This document shows positions 33,415 to 45,109 of a stretch of DNA of 64,000 nt, piece by piece. Position 1 is the first letter of the stretch; every line of letters starts with the position of its first letter. The notes beneath the pieces are model-generated. The model was given only the letters and a program-made list of their open reading frames with translations, was not told the origin of the DNA and did not search any database. Origin of the DNA: Plenodomus lindquistii (taxonomy: Eukaryota > Ascomycota > Dothideomycetes > Pleosporales > Leptosphaeriaceae); NCBI GenBank assembly GCA_025504975.1, contig JANUWI010000003.1, positions 1,488,001 through 1,552,000 on the forward strand, read 5' to 3'. The translations under genes and the position numbers were made by a program.

Positions 33415-34190
33415 GCCCGAGGATGTGATGGAGATGAGTAGGGTTCTGGTTCCTGCGGGTTTAATCATGTCAGGTGGAGGTTTGGAGTTGGTAGTTGTTG
33501 TGTGCTAAGGTCAAGGTTGCGATTACTCTGATTCCGCTTCATGGGCTGGGATTTTGTGTGGGTGTACGTGGGTCTGTATTGAGCATGTATGTGTTCGTGA
33601 GTAAATGATCTGTCGTGGAGTTGCAATCGTACGAGCCATTCTGAGACGTCGAAGGCTAGCATCTCCAAGCGCCGTGTGATATCACAGACCGCACTCACTT
33701 CTCCTACAGGTGTTTAAGCTGGAGACCGCCTAAGCGACTGTCAGATCATACAGATACGCAATGAACCCAAGACTGACTTTGTTAAAGGCATCTTCAAATC
33801 CTTTCGAGCGGTCATTCTGCGAAACTAATGAGCACATTGTGAAGACGCAAGTGTCGACAGTGAGTAAAAAGGCGTTTCATCATCGGCTATTGGCCCAATA
33901 AGAGCACAAATGTCACTCGAGTACAATGAACATGTTTATTCATTGTGCAATCTATTCAAACTTGCCCTTGAAACCTCTCCGTCCATACTTGCGGCACAAT
34001 CCCAAAGACAAAAAAAAGACTATATCAGCTCACTCATCCTTTCCAAAATCCAAAACTTCTGCACAAACATCCTCACTACAAATTCCAGCCCCCGTGCTAA
34101 AGTAATCTACAAACCACTCGAATCAACCCTTCCAACCAATAAATCCAAGTACCCCTTACCCAGAAGTATCAGTACGTACTCTATTCCAAA
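33415..34190. other. Spacer between two charged hypothetical genes
   Basis: 776 bp. A 94-codon frame starting at 33910 runs into the next gene's start and is likely its 5' leader. Nothing else is supported. Confidence 0.4.
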
Positions 34191-35078
34191 ATGATGTCCG
34201 AACAATGCCCCGTCTGCCAGGCCAAAGTCCTCGCCCGCACTCCAGCATGGTCAAACCAGCTCCTCTCCCACGACCCCGCCATCTACGCCGAAGAGGCCTC
34301 CAAGCCCTGTCTCAACTACCCCAACGTCTGCCCACTCCAGACATCGCGCTGCATCGTCGGAGACTCCGATAGCTCCTCCTCCTCCTCCTCAGAAGAGCCC
34401 ACAAAACCGCCCACGCGACCCACGCACAAAGTCCCCCCCGACGTGATCCCCCCTTCACACAGATGCGATGGTATGAATTATGCTGATAGGTTCTGTTCTC
34501 AAATGCACGCCGAGGCTCGTATGAAGCAGGACATCGCTACCCAAGAAGAAGCTGAAAAAGCAGCAAAAGCGCAATCCTTGAAACCTCACCATGGCGACAG
34601 CAGCAACGCAGACTACCCTTTAGATGTATGTAGCGGAAGGGAGTGTACGGTTGAGGAATGTCCTGCTAGACAGGCGAGAGCTCAAGAGGAGGAGGAGGAA
34701 AAAGCCATCGAAGAGGCAAAAGCCATCAAAGACGCAATTAAGAAAACCACCAAGAAGAAAACCACTAAGAACCACGAGTCCAAGAGGAAGACTAGGACTC
34801 GTGTGTCTTTCTCGCCGGATGTGGTATTCCACAGTCCAATCCGAGACTCAGACTCGCCTTGTTCACCTGTAGTTGTGAAAACTGTTAAGAAAGCTGCTAA
34901 GGGTGCTGGTATCAAGAAAGCTGCTAAGGGTGCTGGTATCAAGAAGTCTGTAAAAGGTGCTCGTGTCAAGAAGTCTGTAAAAGGTGCTCGTGTCAAGAAA
35001 CCCGCAAAGGTCGAGTCGCAGCCTACGCGCCACTCGCCTCGGAAATCTGCCTACAAGCCACCAGGCTTCTATACATAG
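34191..35078 (+). CDS. Hypothetical protein with Cys clusters and Lys-rich repeats
   Basis: Single exon, 295 aa; tandem ATGs at 34191 and 34194. The N-terminal half has spaced cysteines (CPVC near the start, then CSGRECTVEEC mid-protein), possibly metal binding or redox, but with no match to a known zinc-finger spacing that I recognise. A serine run at about residues 59-67 precedes a proline-rich patch. The C-terminal third is strongly basic: a KKTTKKKTTK stretch, then four nine-residue repeats such as KKAAKGAGI and KKSVKGARV, resembling linker-histone-like tails. Nuclear or nucleolar localisation is an inference. There is no intron and no recognised family. Confidence 0.6.
   Translation: MMSEQCPVCQAKVLARTPAWSNQLLSHDPAIYAEEASKPCLNYPNVCPLQTSRCIVGDSDSSSSSSSEEPTKPPTRPTHKVPPDVIPPSHRCDGMNYADRFCSQMHAEARMKQDIATQEEAEKAAKAQSLKPHHGDSSNADYPLDVCSGRECTVEECPARQARAQEEEEEKAIEEAKAIKDAIKKTTKKKTTKNHESKRKTRTRVSFSPDVVFHSPIRDSDSPCSPVVVKTVKKAAKGAGIKKAAKGAGIKKSVKGARVKKSVKGARVKKPAKVESQPTRHSPRKSAYKPPGFYT
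34887..34994 (+). repeat. Four 27 bp tandem repeats in coding sequence
   Basis: Two copies encoding KKAAKGAGI are followed by two encoding KKSVKGARV. Within each pair the DNA is nearly identical, which points to recent slippage. Confidence 0.85.
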
Positions 35079-35634
35079 GGTAGTGATAGATCGCGGTGCT
35101 GACGTCGTGGTTGTTTGACAAGATGCATACATGCATGCATGGTATGAGCTGGGCTGGGTAAAAAAAAAAAAAGTCAAGAAGAAGATGATTTGACATTTGG
35201 GTTTAGAAAGGGATCGTGATTTCGAAAACGTACCGGTACCGTACCATGATTGAATAGTCTATTCAATGTCATTATACAATCATGTTTGTAGAAATGTCGA
35301 CAAGAGCTGTGTGCAAATCATTGCTCGTGCCATGTAGAAACATGGATGGACTGCTCGGATCTGGTATATTGACTATGACATACGGCAAATGTACTTCAAT
35401 ATTATTGACAAGGGCGTCGTCCCAATGTACGCGGTAGCTGAACACGAGACTCGAAACAGGCATGGCCTTTCTTAAGTGTAGGAATAGTATGGTATTATGA
35501 TGGTAATTTAATGATCGGCTCAGTAATGTATCAATATATCCACAGCATCGAGTGCAAGAGCGTCTCGAAGCAGTATCGTTTGAAGGCGCCACTTTCGTCG
35601 ACGATTGACAACTCCGACCAGGGGCACACAACAT
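35079..35634. other. Convergent spacer before OTU1
   Basis: 556 bp with the two 3' ends. It contains an A11-12 run near 35161 and a short palindromic patch around 35230-35267 (GTACCGGTAC and TTGAATAGTCTATTCAA), possibly 3' end signals. No gene. Confidence 0.45.
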
Positions 35635-36612
35635 CTAATTTGCCTCTGCAAAGTCGACGTGCCCAGACTCATTGTGGTGCTGAGTCGCCGCCTGTTCACC
35701 TGCACCCTTCCAATTACATGTATTGCATTTGATGGAGAACTTTTGCGTGTCGGTAAAGTAGTGCTGCTTCTTCAGTTCCCCGCATAGTTGCCGTGCAGCC
35801 TCGAGTATCACATCGTCGGCCGCATCAAAAAGCTTCACATCGTTCTCCGAGTCCAAGGGCGAGACTCCCTGCGGTACAAAGGCTATGGTGTCGTAATGTA
35901 TGCCCGAGTAGACAAGGATGACCCGTCTTGCTTGGCCTTCATTGAAGCGATCCACCCGCAAATCTTGTACATTGATGCTAGCGATCTCAATCTCGAAGTG
36001 CTGCGACAAGATACTTAACTCGATACCGCCACCCCATGAGTTTGGGTTGGTGATCCACTTGCAGTACGCGTCGGGTGACTTCTCGAGGGTCGCTTCGTTG
36101 TATAGTTCGGGGTTACTTTGTATGCCTTGGGCAACTAGTGATCGCAGTTCATCCATTGAGTCGAGCTCGCCAGTTAGGACAGCACTGCCAAGGGCCCGAA
36201 ACATGCAAGAGTTGTCGTCGGGCATGACGCGCATCACGACGGTCCCGCCTCGGCTGGGTACAGGCACCTCGGGTGTGTCTTTGAGTGCTGCCATCTCCTT
36301 TCGCTTGAGAGACAGCAGCTCATTATCGGTCTTGGGTTCCTCTTTTTGCGTCTGTTCGCTAGGGTCGCCCGTCGCTTGCCCGATGACTATGATTTGTGCG
36401 CCGTTCAGCTTCAGGTCGGTGTCTTTGAGTGGCGTCGATAGTCCATATAACGACGGATCAAGCGGCTGTGGTGGGAAGTTCCATTTGAGCTCGAATAGTG
36501 GGAGTTCTGTAGCATTGCTGATGGCGGAGAGAAGGTCGGATACTGCGGCGTTGTCGTCGAGGGACAGTGTGTGTTGGCCGTTGGGGGCGCGGAGGCGTAT
36601 GCGGATGGGCAT
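35635..36612 (-). CDS. OTU1: OTU-type deubiquitinase Otu1/YOD1
   Basis: Single exon, 325 aa (yeast Otu1 301). Residues 1-80 form a ubiquitin-like UBX-type domain that in homologues binds the AAA ATPase Cdc48/p97. The OTU protease core starts about residue 125; PDDNSCMFRALG supplies the catalytic Asp region and Cys136, and GIHYD supplies His239. A C-terminal C2H2 zinc finger follows, with C296, C299 and histidines near 312-318. All three parts and their order match Otu1/YOD1, which trims ubiquitin chains on Cdc48 substrates in ER-associated degradation. It is divergent from the RSC bromodomain gene across 508 bp. Confidence 0.94.
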   Translation of the reverse strand: MPIRIRLRAPNGQHTLSLDDNAAVSDLLSAISNATELPLFELKWNFPPQPLDPSLYGLSTPLKDTDLKLNGAQIIVIGQATGDPSEQTQKEEPKTDNELLSLKRKEMAALKDTPEVPVPSRGGTVVMRVMPDDNSCMFRALGSAVLTGELDSMDELRSLVAQGIQSNPELYNEATLEKSPDAYCKWITNPNSWGGGIELSILSQHFEIEIASINVQDLRVDRFNEGQARRVILVYSGIHYDTIAFVPQGVSPLDSENDVKLFDAADDVILEAARQLCGELKKQHYFTDTQKFSIKCNTCNWKGAGEQAATQHHNESGHVDFAEAN

Positions 36613-37120
36613 GGCGATGATGCTGGATGCGGTCGTGTCTAGTTGATGGCTGATGTGTCTACTTGGGAGTGAGTTGTGAGTTGGGTGCTTGGATGCAGTG
36701 AATGCGCTGTCGATGATGGTGGGGCGTGCTAAGGTACCAGTAGGAGAGCTGCTGTCTGTGTGAGGAAGCCGCGGTCAGTAAGAGAGAAGGAGGGAGAGCA
36801 TCATGTCACACAGGGATCAGGCATGGGCGAGAGAAGATGGCGAATGCAGAGGCGTTTGTCAGCTACAGGAAGCGCTCGACGGCGCACATGGTGCATTACG
36901 CTGCGAGTCGCAGGTGAATGTTCCCTTCCCGAATCCCAGGCCGAATGCGGACCCCCGAGCGCTGGGGGCTTAGCTAAGCGGAAGGGAGGTCCGGGCGCCC
37001 AACGCAGGGGCCGTGGCCAGTCGCGACTTGCATCCACGACGCGACAGCTTCGCTATGCAGTAACAAGGCGGGCACGTCGCCAACAACATTGCACCACACC
37101 GCCGCCGACACACCGCGAGC
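36613..37120. promoter_or_regulatory. Divergent spacer, OTU1/RSC bromodomain gene
   Basis: 508 bp between divergent starts. Plus-strand open frames here are shadows of GC-rich DNA. No site assigned. Confidence 0.4.
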
Positions 37121-39900
37121 ATGGCAACCGCGCGCGCCCCGAGTTCGACGCCTGTGCCGACGACAGAGACGGCCGAGTCTGCCGGCGCAACGTCGACGGT
37201 CACGGCGCAGGAATGGGAGGCCATGTCCGAGTTCCTCAAAAACGTATACAACTACAGAGTCGACGAGTATGTACATCTGCGTGCGCATGTCTCTGCGTCC
37301 TGACTCACCTGCGACTACAGCGACTACGACCCCACCAAGCTCTTCCAGCGCAAAGTCAACAAGCGCGCGGTGCCCGACTACTACGACATCATCAAGGAGC
37401 CCATGGCGCTGAGCACAATCAAGGCCAAAGTCTCGCAGAAAGAGTACAAGAACTTCTCCGAGTTCGTGCGCGACCTCGCCCTCATCCCGCACAATGCCCA
37501 AGTCTACAACAGGCAGGACTCGCAGGCCTATGTAGATGCGCTCGAAGTCAAAAAAGTCATCGAGCGCGAGCTCAAGAGGCTTGTAGACGAAAAGGTCATC
37601 ACAGAGGCAGTCGCAGCCCTCCCCTACCTGGGCGAGATCCCTGAGCAAGATCCTCTGTTGCCCGAGGAAGAGGAAGAGGACGAGGAGGAAGACGATGAAG
37701 AGGAGCTCGAAGTCGACGAGGAAGAAGAAGAGGAGGAAGAGGAAGAGGGCGGCAAGCGCAAAAGGCGGCGCGGTCCTCGCTCACTGGCAGCCATCACGAA
37801 GCGCGAAGGCGGCTCGAGAGCGGCCAAGGAAGAAGCCAAAAAGGACGACGATCCAGAGTCGAGGAAGAAGCGTGGACGACCACCGCGGGTCGATACCCCC
37901 ATGGAAGCGAGGATCAAGACCATCATGAAGGGAATTAGGAAGCCGCGCAACCAGCTTAACAAGCTCATGGTCAGCGCGTTTGAGCGTGTTCCAGACAAGG
38001 CCGTCATGCCCGAATACCACGCCGAGATCAAAACCCCCATGGCCATGGACATTCTCAAGCGCAAGCTCAAGAGGAAGAAGTACAACTCGGTGGACCACTT
38101 CATGGTGGACGTGGAGCTCATGTTCGAGAATGCAAAGCAGTACAACGAAGAGGACAGCCAGATCTACAAGGATGCCATACATTTGCAGAAAGAGTCCCGA
38201 AAGATTGCCAAAGCTGAAAAGGAAAAGCCAGACACAGACTACGTCATGGAAGAGGGGCGCATACCTATGCCTAATGGTATTTTGCACAATGGCGAGTTGT
38301 GGAAGGTTGGCGACTGGGTGCACATTCAGAACGCCAACGATCTCACCAAGCCGATTGTGGCGCAGATTTACCGCACATGGCAGGACGCTGAAGGAGGCAA
38401 GTGGGTGAATGCCTGTTGGTACTACCGCCCTGAACAGACGGTGCATCGATGGGACCGTCATTTCCTGGAGAATGAAGTGGTAAAGACGGGGCAGTACCGC
38501 GACCACCGTATCGACGAGGTCGTTGACCGTTGCTTTGTCATGTTCGTCACTCGGTACAACAAGGGTCGCCCGCGGGACTTTCCGCCTGACAAGGAAATCT
38601 ACGTTTGTGAAGCCCGCTACAATGAGGAGAATCACAAGCTCAACAAGATCAAAACATGGGCTAGTTGTCTGCCTGACGAGGTACGCGACAAGGACTATGT
38701 CATGGATCTTTTCGATGCACCGCGGAAGCTTAAAAAAGTACCGAGTCCGATCGCATACCTGCTCAAGGATGAGCAAACCGAGGACGACGACTTGCCCAAG
38801 CCGGAATGGGGTGCTGAGAATGCGCCTCCCAAGATTGGTGCTGTCCATCGTCGTCCACGTGATCCCAAGGTAAACAACTACCTTCACTTCACTTCAGACC
38901 CACTGAAAGCTGACGTAATTCACAGGACTCACCACCGCCTGAGCCGACACCACCGCCCCCACCAACACCGCCTCCAGCGCCAGCAATGCCTATTCCAAGC
39001 TTACCAACTGCTTCATCACATGGCTACGACCCATCGAGAAACTACTCGATTGCTCAACCTCCCACTCTCACTCCCATGCCTGCTCCGACACCTCAACATA
39101 GCCATGTTGCGCCTGCGTATACGCCAACACATGCTCAACACTATCACTCCCACTCGCAATCACCAGCGCCACACATCCACCAACAGGCCCCCCAAGCACC
39201 TCCCTATCAACCCATCACCCCTCACGTTCCATTTACGCCTCAGCCAACCGCCCCTATGCAATCCTTCCAGACTCCTCGCCCCGCTCCAAGCGCCTACCAA
39301 CAACCGTATCCCCCTCCGCCATCCTCTGGCTACAAGGCCCCACAGCCGATTGAAGTATACGTCCTAAACGACCACGCCAACGCCGGCATCCCAGAAGACA
39401 TTCGCTCGCAATTCCAGCGCGACGACAAAGGCCGCGTCCTCTTCTTCACCGCGCCCCCGCTTAACGTCGAGCAACCCCTCGCCAAAGACGGCCACGCCCT
39501 CGGCCACTCCGCGCGCTACCTCGCCGCCAAAGCCAAGAAAGAAGCCATGCGCGCTGCAAAACGAAAAGCCGACGAAGCCAACGCCGAGGAACGCTCAGCA
39601 TCCGCCAAAAAAGCAAAAGCAGAGAAGGACGCACAGCTCAAGGACGCGGTGAATGCGCTCGGTGTGAAAGCGCTAAAGGCGCTAGAAGATCAACTAGCTC
39701 TGTCCACAAAGTTGGAGCTTGAAGAGAGTTTTCAAGGACGTGTGGACCAGGGTGTCAAGATGGTGGTGGACCGGTTGGAAGAGGCGCAGAGGGAGGCGGC
39801 GGTTCAGAGGGCGGAGCGCGAGAAACATGTGCTTGAACGGGAAAAGGTGGCTAGGATTGCGGTTACGGGTATGACGGCGAGGTTGGAGGAGAAGTATTGA
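37121..39900 (+). CDS. RSC1: RSC complex subunit Rsc1/Rsc2 (double bromodomain-BAH)
   Basis: Three exons: 37121-37266, 37321-38869, 38926-39900. Introns are 54 bp (CTGAC) and 56 bp (GCTGAC). The product is about 889 aa, matching yeast Rsc2 (889) and Rsc1 (928). Bromodomain 1 has PDYYDIIKEPM and ends PHNAQVYN, where Asn112 is the acetyl-lysine contact. An acidic run and a basic AT-hook-like KKRGRPPR stretch follow. Bromodomain 2 has FENAKQYN. A BAH domain begins GELWKVGDWVHIQN and includes WYYRPEQTVH. The C-terminal quarter is proline/glutamine-rich, then a helical K/A/E-rich tail. The RSC remodeller acts on promoter nucleosomes. Filamentous fungi usually keep one Rsc1/2 gene, so the symbol is by family rather than strict orthology. 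It is followed by a simple-repeat-rich 3' region. Confidence 0.93.
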
Positions 39901-40090
39901 GTTGAGTTGTCGATTTGTGGAGTTGTTGTATCGAGGTAGAGGTACGACTGATGTTGCCGACCGACACGTGTGGTGTGGTGTTATGAAGGCGTGTTTAAGA
40001 GGGGTGAGTCTCTGGGCATGGGCGTTTCTTGACTCGTTTGAAAACTTTTGGAGGCGTGACGTGGGTGGGTGGGTGTGAGTAAGGGTAAAG

Positions 40091-40139
40091 GGATTAGGAT
40101 TAAGGATTAAGGATTAAGAATTAAAGGATTAAGGATTAG
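40091..40139 (+). repeat. Degenerate GGATTAA tandem repeat
   Basis: About seven imperfect copies of GGATTAA and variants. It is not a fungal telomere unit (TTAGGG). Confidence 0.8.
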
Positions 40140-40309
40140 AGCACACACCCATCACTCACTTAGTTTGGCAGGTTAGAGGTTGTCTCTGTATAACACACAG
40201 GACAGACAGTATTCACGCCTGTGTGCACATGCTTATCTTATCTGTCCTATCCCATTCGTCTTTTTTGTTTTTTTTTTGTACGCTTGACTTGATGTCCTTC
40301 TGGGTGTAA

Positions 40310-40339
40310 GTGTGAGTGTGAGTGTGAGTGTGAGTGTGG
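40310..40339 (+). repeat. GTGTGA hexamer microsatellite
   Basis: About five tandem GTGTGA units. Confidence 0.85.
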
Positions 40340-40440
40340 GAATCACACGGTCAAAGCGAAGGAAAAAAAAAAGGGGGGGGGGAGTCATGGTGTCAAGGTT
40401 GGGAGTTGGAGTTTTTTTTTCTCGTCATTATCCCCTTCCC

Positions 40441-40554
40441 CTTCTTCTTCTTCTTCTTCTTCTTCTTCTTCTTCTTCTTCTTCTTCTTCTTCTTCTTCTT
40501 CTTCTTCTTCTTCTTCTTCTTCTTCTTCTTCTTCTTCTTCTTCTTCTTCTTCTT

Positions 40555-40584
<30 letters not shown>
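40441..40584 (+). repeat. Uninterrupted (CTT)48 microsatellite
   Basis: 144 bp of perfect CTT triplets (GAA on the other strand), an unusually long pure tract that should be highly length-variable between strains. Confidence 0.98.
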
Positions 40585-40585
<1 letters not shown>

Positions 40586-40640
40586 TCTACTTACTTATTT
40601 ATCCATCTAATTCAATTCCATTACACACTTGCCCCTTGCC

Positions 40641-40672
40641 CTTGCCTTGCCTTGCCTTGCCTTGCCTTGCCT
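40641..40672 (+). repeat. CTTGC pentamer repeat
   Basis: About six tandem CTTGC units shortly after the CTT tract. Confidence 0.9.
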
Positions 40673-41185
40673 TTCTTTTCATTCATCTTTACTACTTACT
40701 GTACCTTTGTTAAGAAAAGACTACAAAGCTATCAAAAACAGCCGCAGGTAGGTAGGGCTAGCAGGCGGGGTTCAGAAATTAGCTACCAAGCGTTTTACTA
40801 CTCCCAACTCCAACTGTATCGAAATTGTAGAAGAACAAACACAAAGGAAAAGTGTTTTTTAAATTAGGATTGGAGAAATCTCGGGTTGCAAGAGAAATTT
40901 CTTTTCTTTTCCTTTTTTTTTTAAAAAAAAAGAAAAAGAAAAATTTAACTAAATTACTTGAGAATTAGGATTGAACTTGGGTTGGGGTGTTTGGGTGAAT
41001 TGCATGGTTGAGTAAAACCACACACACCTACACACACCTATCCCACCAGCGAACGCTACCACGATCCGCTACAACGCCTCTCCTATGCATTTCCCATGTC
41101 CCTGTACCTATAAACCCTCGTCTTACTCGCAAAAAAAAACCCCCCCACCCATCTGTCCCCACCCACCCACAAACACACACACCCA

Positions 41186-44100
41186 CTATTCCCCAAACAT
41201 CCCCCTCAACCCGCCCAACTCCGGTGTCCCCCCCCTCTCAATCCCCACACCCCTCCCATCCTCCTCCATCCTCATATACCCCTCCATCAACTTACTCTTC
41301 CCCTTGACCCCACCTCCCGCACCATTCACACCGACACCATCCCTCCTAATCCGTCCTTGCTCATGGATCCCCACGCCCCTAACCCCTTGCAACAAATCCA
41401 ACACCACACTCCTCTGACTCCTCTCATCCTTTGCACCACTCTTCAACCGTGCCAATCTACGATCCACACGATTCGCATCTTCCATGCCCGGTAGAGAAAG
41501 TATAATACTTCGCGGTCCTTCATCATCAAGATGAATTATCCCAGCAATGAGAGACGCGAGATCCTTTTGGCAGTCTACAAAGTAGGGTTCGTGAAGGGAG
41601 GAAATAGCCGCTTTGAGCATCTCAGTGGTAAAGTAGTTGCGTATGGGGGAGGGGGATTTGAAGTTGGGGAGGAGGGAGCGCAGGATGCGGATTGTGGTTA
41701 TTACGGAGCGGGTGTCGTGGACGCGGAGGGTGGAGGTGCAGAAGAGGAGGATGGGTTCGAGGACGGAAGGGGTGCTGAGGATGAAGGTGTGCATGGGCGG
41801 GGTGTTGGGTTGCTGTTGGTTGTGGGTGTCGTCGGCGCGGGAGAGCTCTGTGTGGGGATGGGGTGTTAGTGGATCATGATAGTAGGATGAAGGGATGACT
41901 TACCCTGCCGTGAATCCAACAGCACAGCCACAAGCGATACACTCGAGTATGTCAACTGCCGCAATATACTCTCCGTCTTCATCTCATCCGTCAAGTTATC
42001 ATTCTCCCCACTCTCAGCAACCTGCCGCGCAACCTCACTCCACTCACTGCTAATCTTGCGCCCCAACTCACGAAACAAGCCCTGAATCATCGGCGGCAAG
42101 AAATGTGGTCGCAGATCCGCAGGACATCCTTCAATCAGATGCGTCGACACCGTCAACAGGACTGAAAGGTGGTGTGCGGTCAGCGCTCCCGCGTGGCCGA
42201 AGAGCGCCTGACTCAGTGGACCGGGAAGATCGTGTATGCCGTAGAAGAAGTCCCTAAACCTCGTCAAGGAATAGAGGATATAATACGACGATTCGCGAAT
42301 CTGCCGTACAGTCCCCCGCACCGTCGACGCAAATCCTTCAAAGGTGGATTTGGACCCGCTGACACGCGCAAAGAAGTCGTCTCGGGTTTCGGTCGAGATG
42401 CCCGCTTGCCAGAAGCGGTCGGTGAGTACACGCTTGATGACTTGTTGCAGCTCCGCAGGTAGATGCGACCAGTTATGTTCAATGTCGTTGAACGCCTGGG
42501 CATGACTGACCAGCTGTAGGAGATTTGGCAGCATGATGGGAATAGCCTCCGCCCACAACGCAGCAGCAGTTTCATACGCCGGCGAGCCATCCCGCAGCTT
42601 CTCCGTCGAAGCCGCAAGCAACGTCTTGGTCAGCCTCAATGGCAGATGCTGACTCCGCTCCAGAATATTAGCCTGCAACGCCTGTCCATCACTCGGCAGC
42701 GTCTGTCCAGACCAATCCTGCACACCCCGGAAATTGTTTGCCGCCAGGAAATCCGGTAATTGGCCCATACCCAGGATTTCGCAAAAGGACTGAAACGAGG
42801 AAATCGCCTCGGTAAACTCAGGGTTCTGCCACGCCTCCTTGACCTGGTTGAGCATCTGCCGCATGCGCTCTTCCTGCGTCGAGCGCTCTAGTGTCGTGCA
42901 TCTATGTATGATAATGAAAAGGAAAGCAGAGTATGCCATGCGCTGTCGTTCATCGGTCGTGGGATCGTTGATCATCTCGTTGACCTTGGCTTCGAGCTGA
43001 TCGTATACATTCATAAAGTCGTCGGCGAACTTCATTGCCAGTTTCTGCATCTCCAGACTGCATATGCGTTCGAGGTCTTTGACGGCGTCGGAGTAGAGGG
43101 CGAACGAGGTGTCGTCTGCGAGGCGGATGGTGAGCATGTACTCGAGGAAACTGAGGGCAAAGGCTGGTCGTTCGCCGAGAGCTTTGGTGGAGAGTGTGGA
43201 CATGAGGGAGATGATCTTGCGTGCGATTTCCGGATCTTCAAACCGAGCTTGCAGAATCTGTCGTCCCCACTGCTCTAGTGAGTTCTCCAGAGAGTTTTGT
43301 ATCCGCCCGTCATCTGGTGTCGCTTCCTCGCCCTTGGCTTGTATCCACTTCATGTACCCCTTGAGTGCCGCTTCGATGACTGTGACCTGTGCATCGACCT
43401 GTAATACCGGGTATGCGTTTTTGGAGAATGTGCGGGGCTGGAAAGCAGGTTGGTTGTGGTAGAGGTTTTGAAGCATACTGGTGGCCTGCGCAAGAATGTG
43501 CTCCATGGCTTCTGCTGGTGTTCTTCGAACCAGAGTCTCCACAACATCTGCGCAAAACCTTCTGTAGTTGCCCAGGAAAGCGTGGCGTTCTGGGATGGTG
43601 TCAATGTCTTCGTGCAAAAATTGAAAAGTAACATCCTCAGAGTCCTCGGGCAGGTTCTCATAGCGGACAAGGCGTGCACAACATGTCTCGAGGAGCCCAC
43701 CAACCATGGAGTTGACGACTTCTGAGTCCCGTACAATACGCGATCGCAGCAGCTTCGTCCAGCAGTGCAGAACAGGAATCGACACGACAAGACTGGGGTT
43801 GCGCATGATGTCGTAGAGAAAGCCGAATATACCAGGGAGATCGCTACCCTCAGGTATAGCCTGGGGCTTTTGTTCGATGAGGAGTCCGAGGCTGTTGGCC
43901 AGCTATGCACGTCAGTCGGATTGCAGTGTCCATTATTCATACGTAGTGTGTTTGTACCTCAGACAGCTTCTTACAGAGCATGTACTTCTGGTCATCAATC
44001 GCATTGACGTCCATGTCCGCCAGCGTCCAGTTGTAGACCTCCCGCAGCAGGGAAACGCTTCCAGGGGTGAACATTGGGCATACGAGCTCGACGAATTCGT

Positions 44101-45109
44101 TGTCGCTGAGGTGGTGGCGGCCGTAGATGGCTTGGAGGACTTCGATGGCAGCCTGTCTCGTGTTAGTGAGGAGCCATAGTAGATTTTGCGTCAAGAGTCC
44201 TACCAATTGTATCTCTACAACCGGCACGGCCAGCGCCTTGCACACGGCCTCGATGACCTGCGTCGCCGCAATCGCCTTTGGTATTATCCAAGGCATGGCC
44301 GCTCTCAGCGAGCTCATTGTCTTGACCGCGCAGGTCCGGACAGGCTCTTGCGACTGGTAGTCCTGGCTCAGACACCAGCCCAGATTGTCGCACAGCCGCC
44401 GCAGCCAGCCCTCTTCTCCGCAGCGCACGTCCAGGCTCTTGTCGCGCGTGGGCAGCTGCTCCTGCAGGACGGCCAGCGGGGTGAAGATGTCGACACAGGC
44501 GCGGCCCAGATCGCTGCCACGCAGGCCCGCCGTGGCATCCTCGCGGTTGAAGACCTCTTCGGACAGCGTCTCGAGGACGTAGAGCACGACGGCCTGGTGG
44601 TGCAGCGACGTCGACCACAGCGCGACGAGCTGCTCGTCCATGTTGAGCCAGTCGTCGGCCCAGCTGCGCTTCGCAATCTCGGTCCACAGCTGCGCCACCT
44701 TGTTGCGCAGATAGACGGGGTCGCCCGCTGCAATGTTTTGCGCCAGCTCGCAGACATAGCCCCTCAGCAGCGCGCCCTGCTCGACGGTAAAGTCCTCCCA
44801 GCTGTACTTGATGGCGTACTCGAGCATGGTGAGGCCATAGTAGCGCAGCTGCGCGGGCTGCGAGCGGTCGAGGGCGAGCGTGTAGCCGTGCAAAGGCGCC
44901 TCGGGATGTCGCTTTGCTTCTTCGAGGTATTCCGTGGCTTGTCGGCGCGTGTCGTTGCTCGACGAGTGGGCGTAGATGGCCTGCAGCGCCTCGAGCACTT
45001 GGTACAGGTCCGACGAGCCATTGCCATTGCCGTTGGGCTGCTGGCCATGCGCCTCGCCGCCGCCGTTGCTGAGTGCTGCCTGCGAGCCGGGGGCAGAGGC
45101 AGCATTCAT
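41186..45109 (-). CDS. MSN5: Karyopherin Msn5/exportin-5
   Basis: Four exons from 45109 down: 45109-44204, 44152-43958, 43902-41904, 41847-41186. Introns are 51, 55 and 56 bp, each with a CTAAC or CTGAC branch. The product is about 1253 aa (yeast Msn5 1224). The N-terminus, after a Gly/Asn-rich tail, has the helical repeat pattern of importin-beta proteins: ATEYLEEAKRHPEAPLHGYT, then LRNKVAQLWTEIAKRSW, which is closest to Msn5/exportin-5. It carries phosphorylated transcription factors, and in other lineages small RNAs or tRNA, out of the nucleus with Ran-GTP. The first intron is 51 bp without an in-frame stop, so retention would add 17 residues rather than truncate. The last exon ends in a Gly/Arg-rich tail. 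The ATG at 45109 begins the longest frame and precedes a low-complexity leader. Confidence 0.9.

Larger units (their letters stand above)
39901..41185. other. Simple-sequence-rich spacer between RSC gene and MSN5
   Basis: 1.3 kb between convergent gene ends, packed with short repeats listed separately, plus C-, A- and T-homopolymers (for example near 40365-40382, 40908-40940 and 41131-41146). Long poly-Phe and poly-Leu frames here are artefacts of the CTT run. No gene. Confidence 0.7.

Noticed and set aside
33910..34194. 94-codon frame overlapping the start of the Cys/Lys-rich orphan
   Set aside because: Polar low-complexity sequence that fits a 5' leader better than a gene.
40091..40139. 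GGATTAA array as an interstitial telomere
   Set aside because: The unit is not TTAGGG or a known fungal telomere repeat, and the copies are degenerate.
40312..40867. Long poly-Leu and poly-Phe open frames
   Set aside because: They are simply the CTT microsatellite read in two frames; no start context, no domain.
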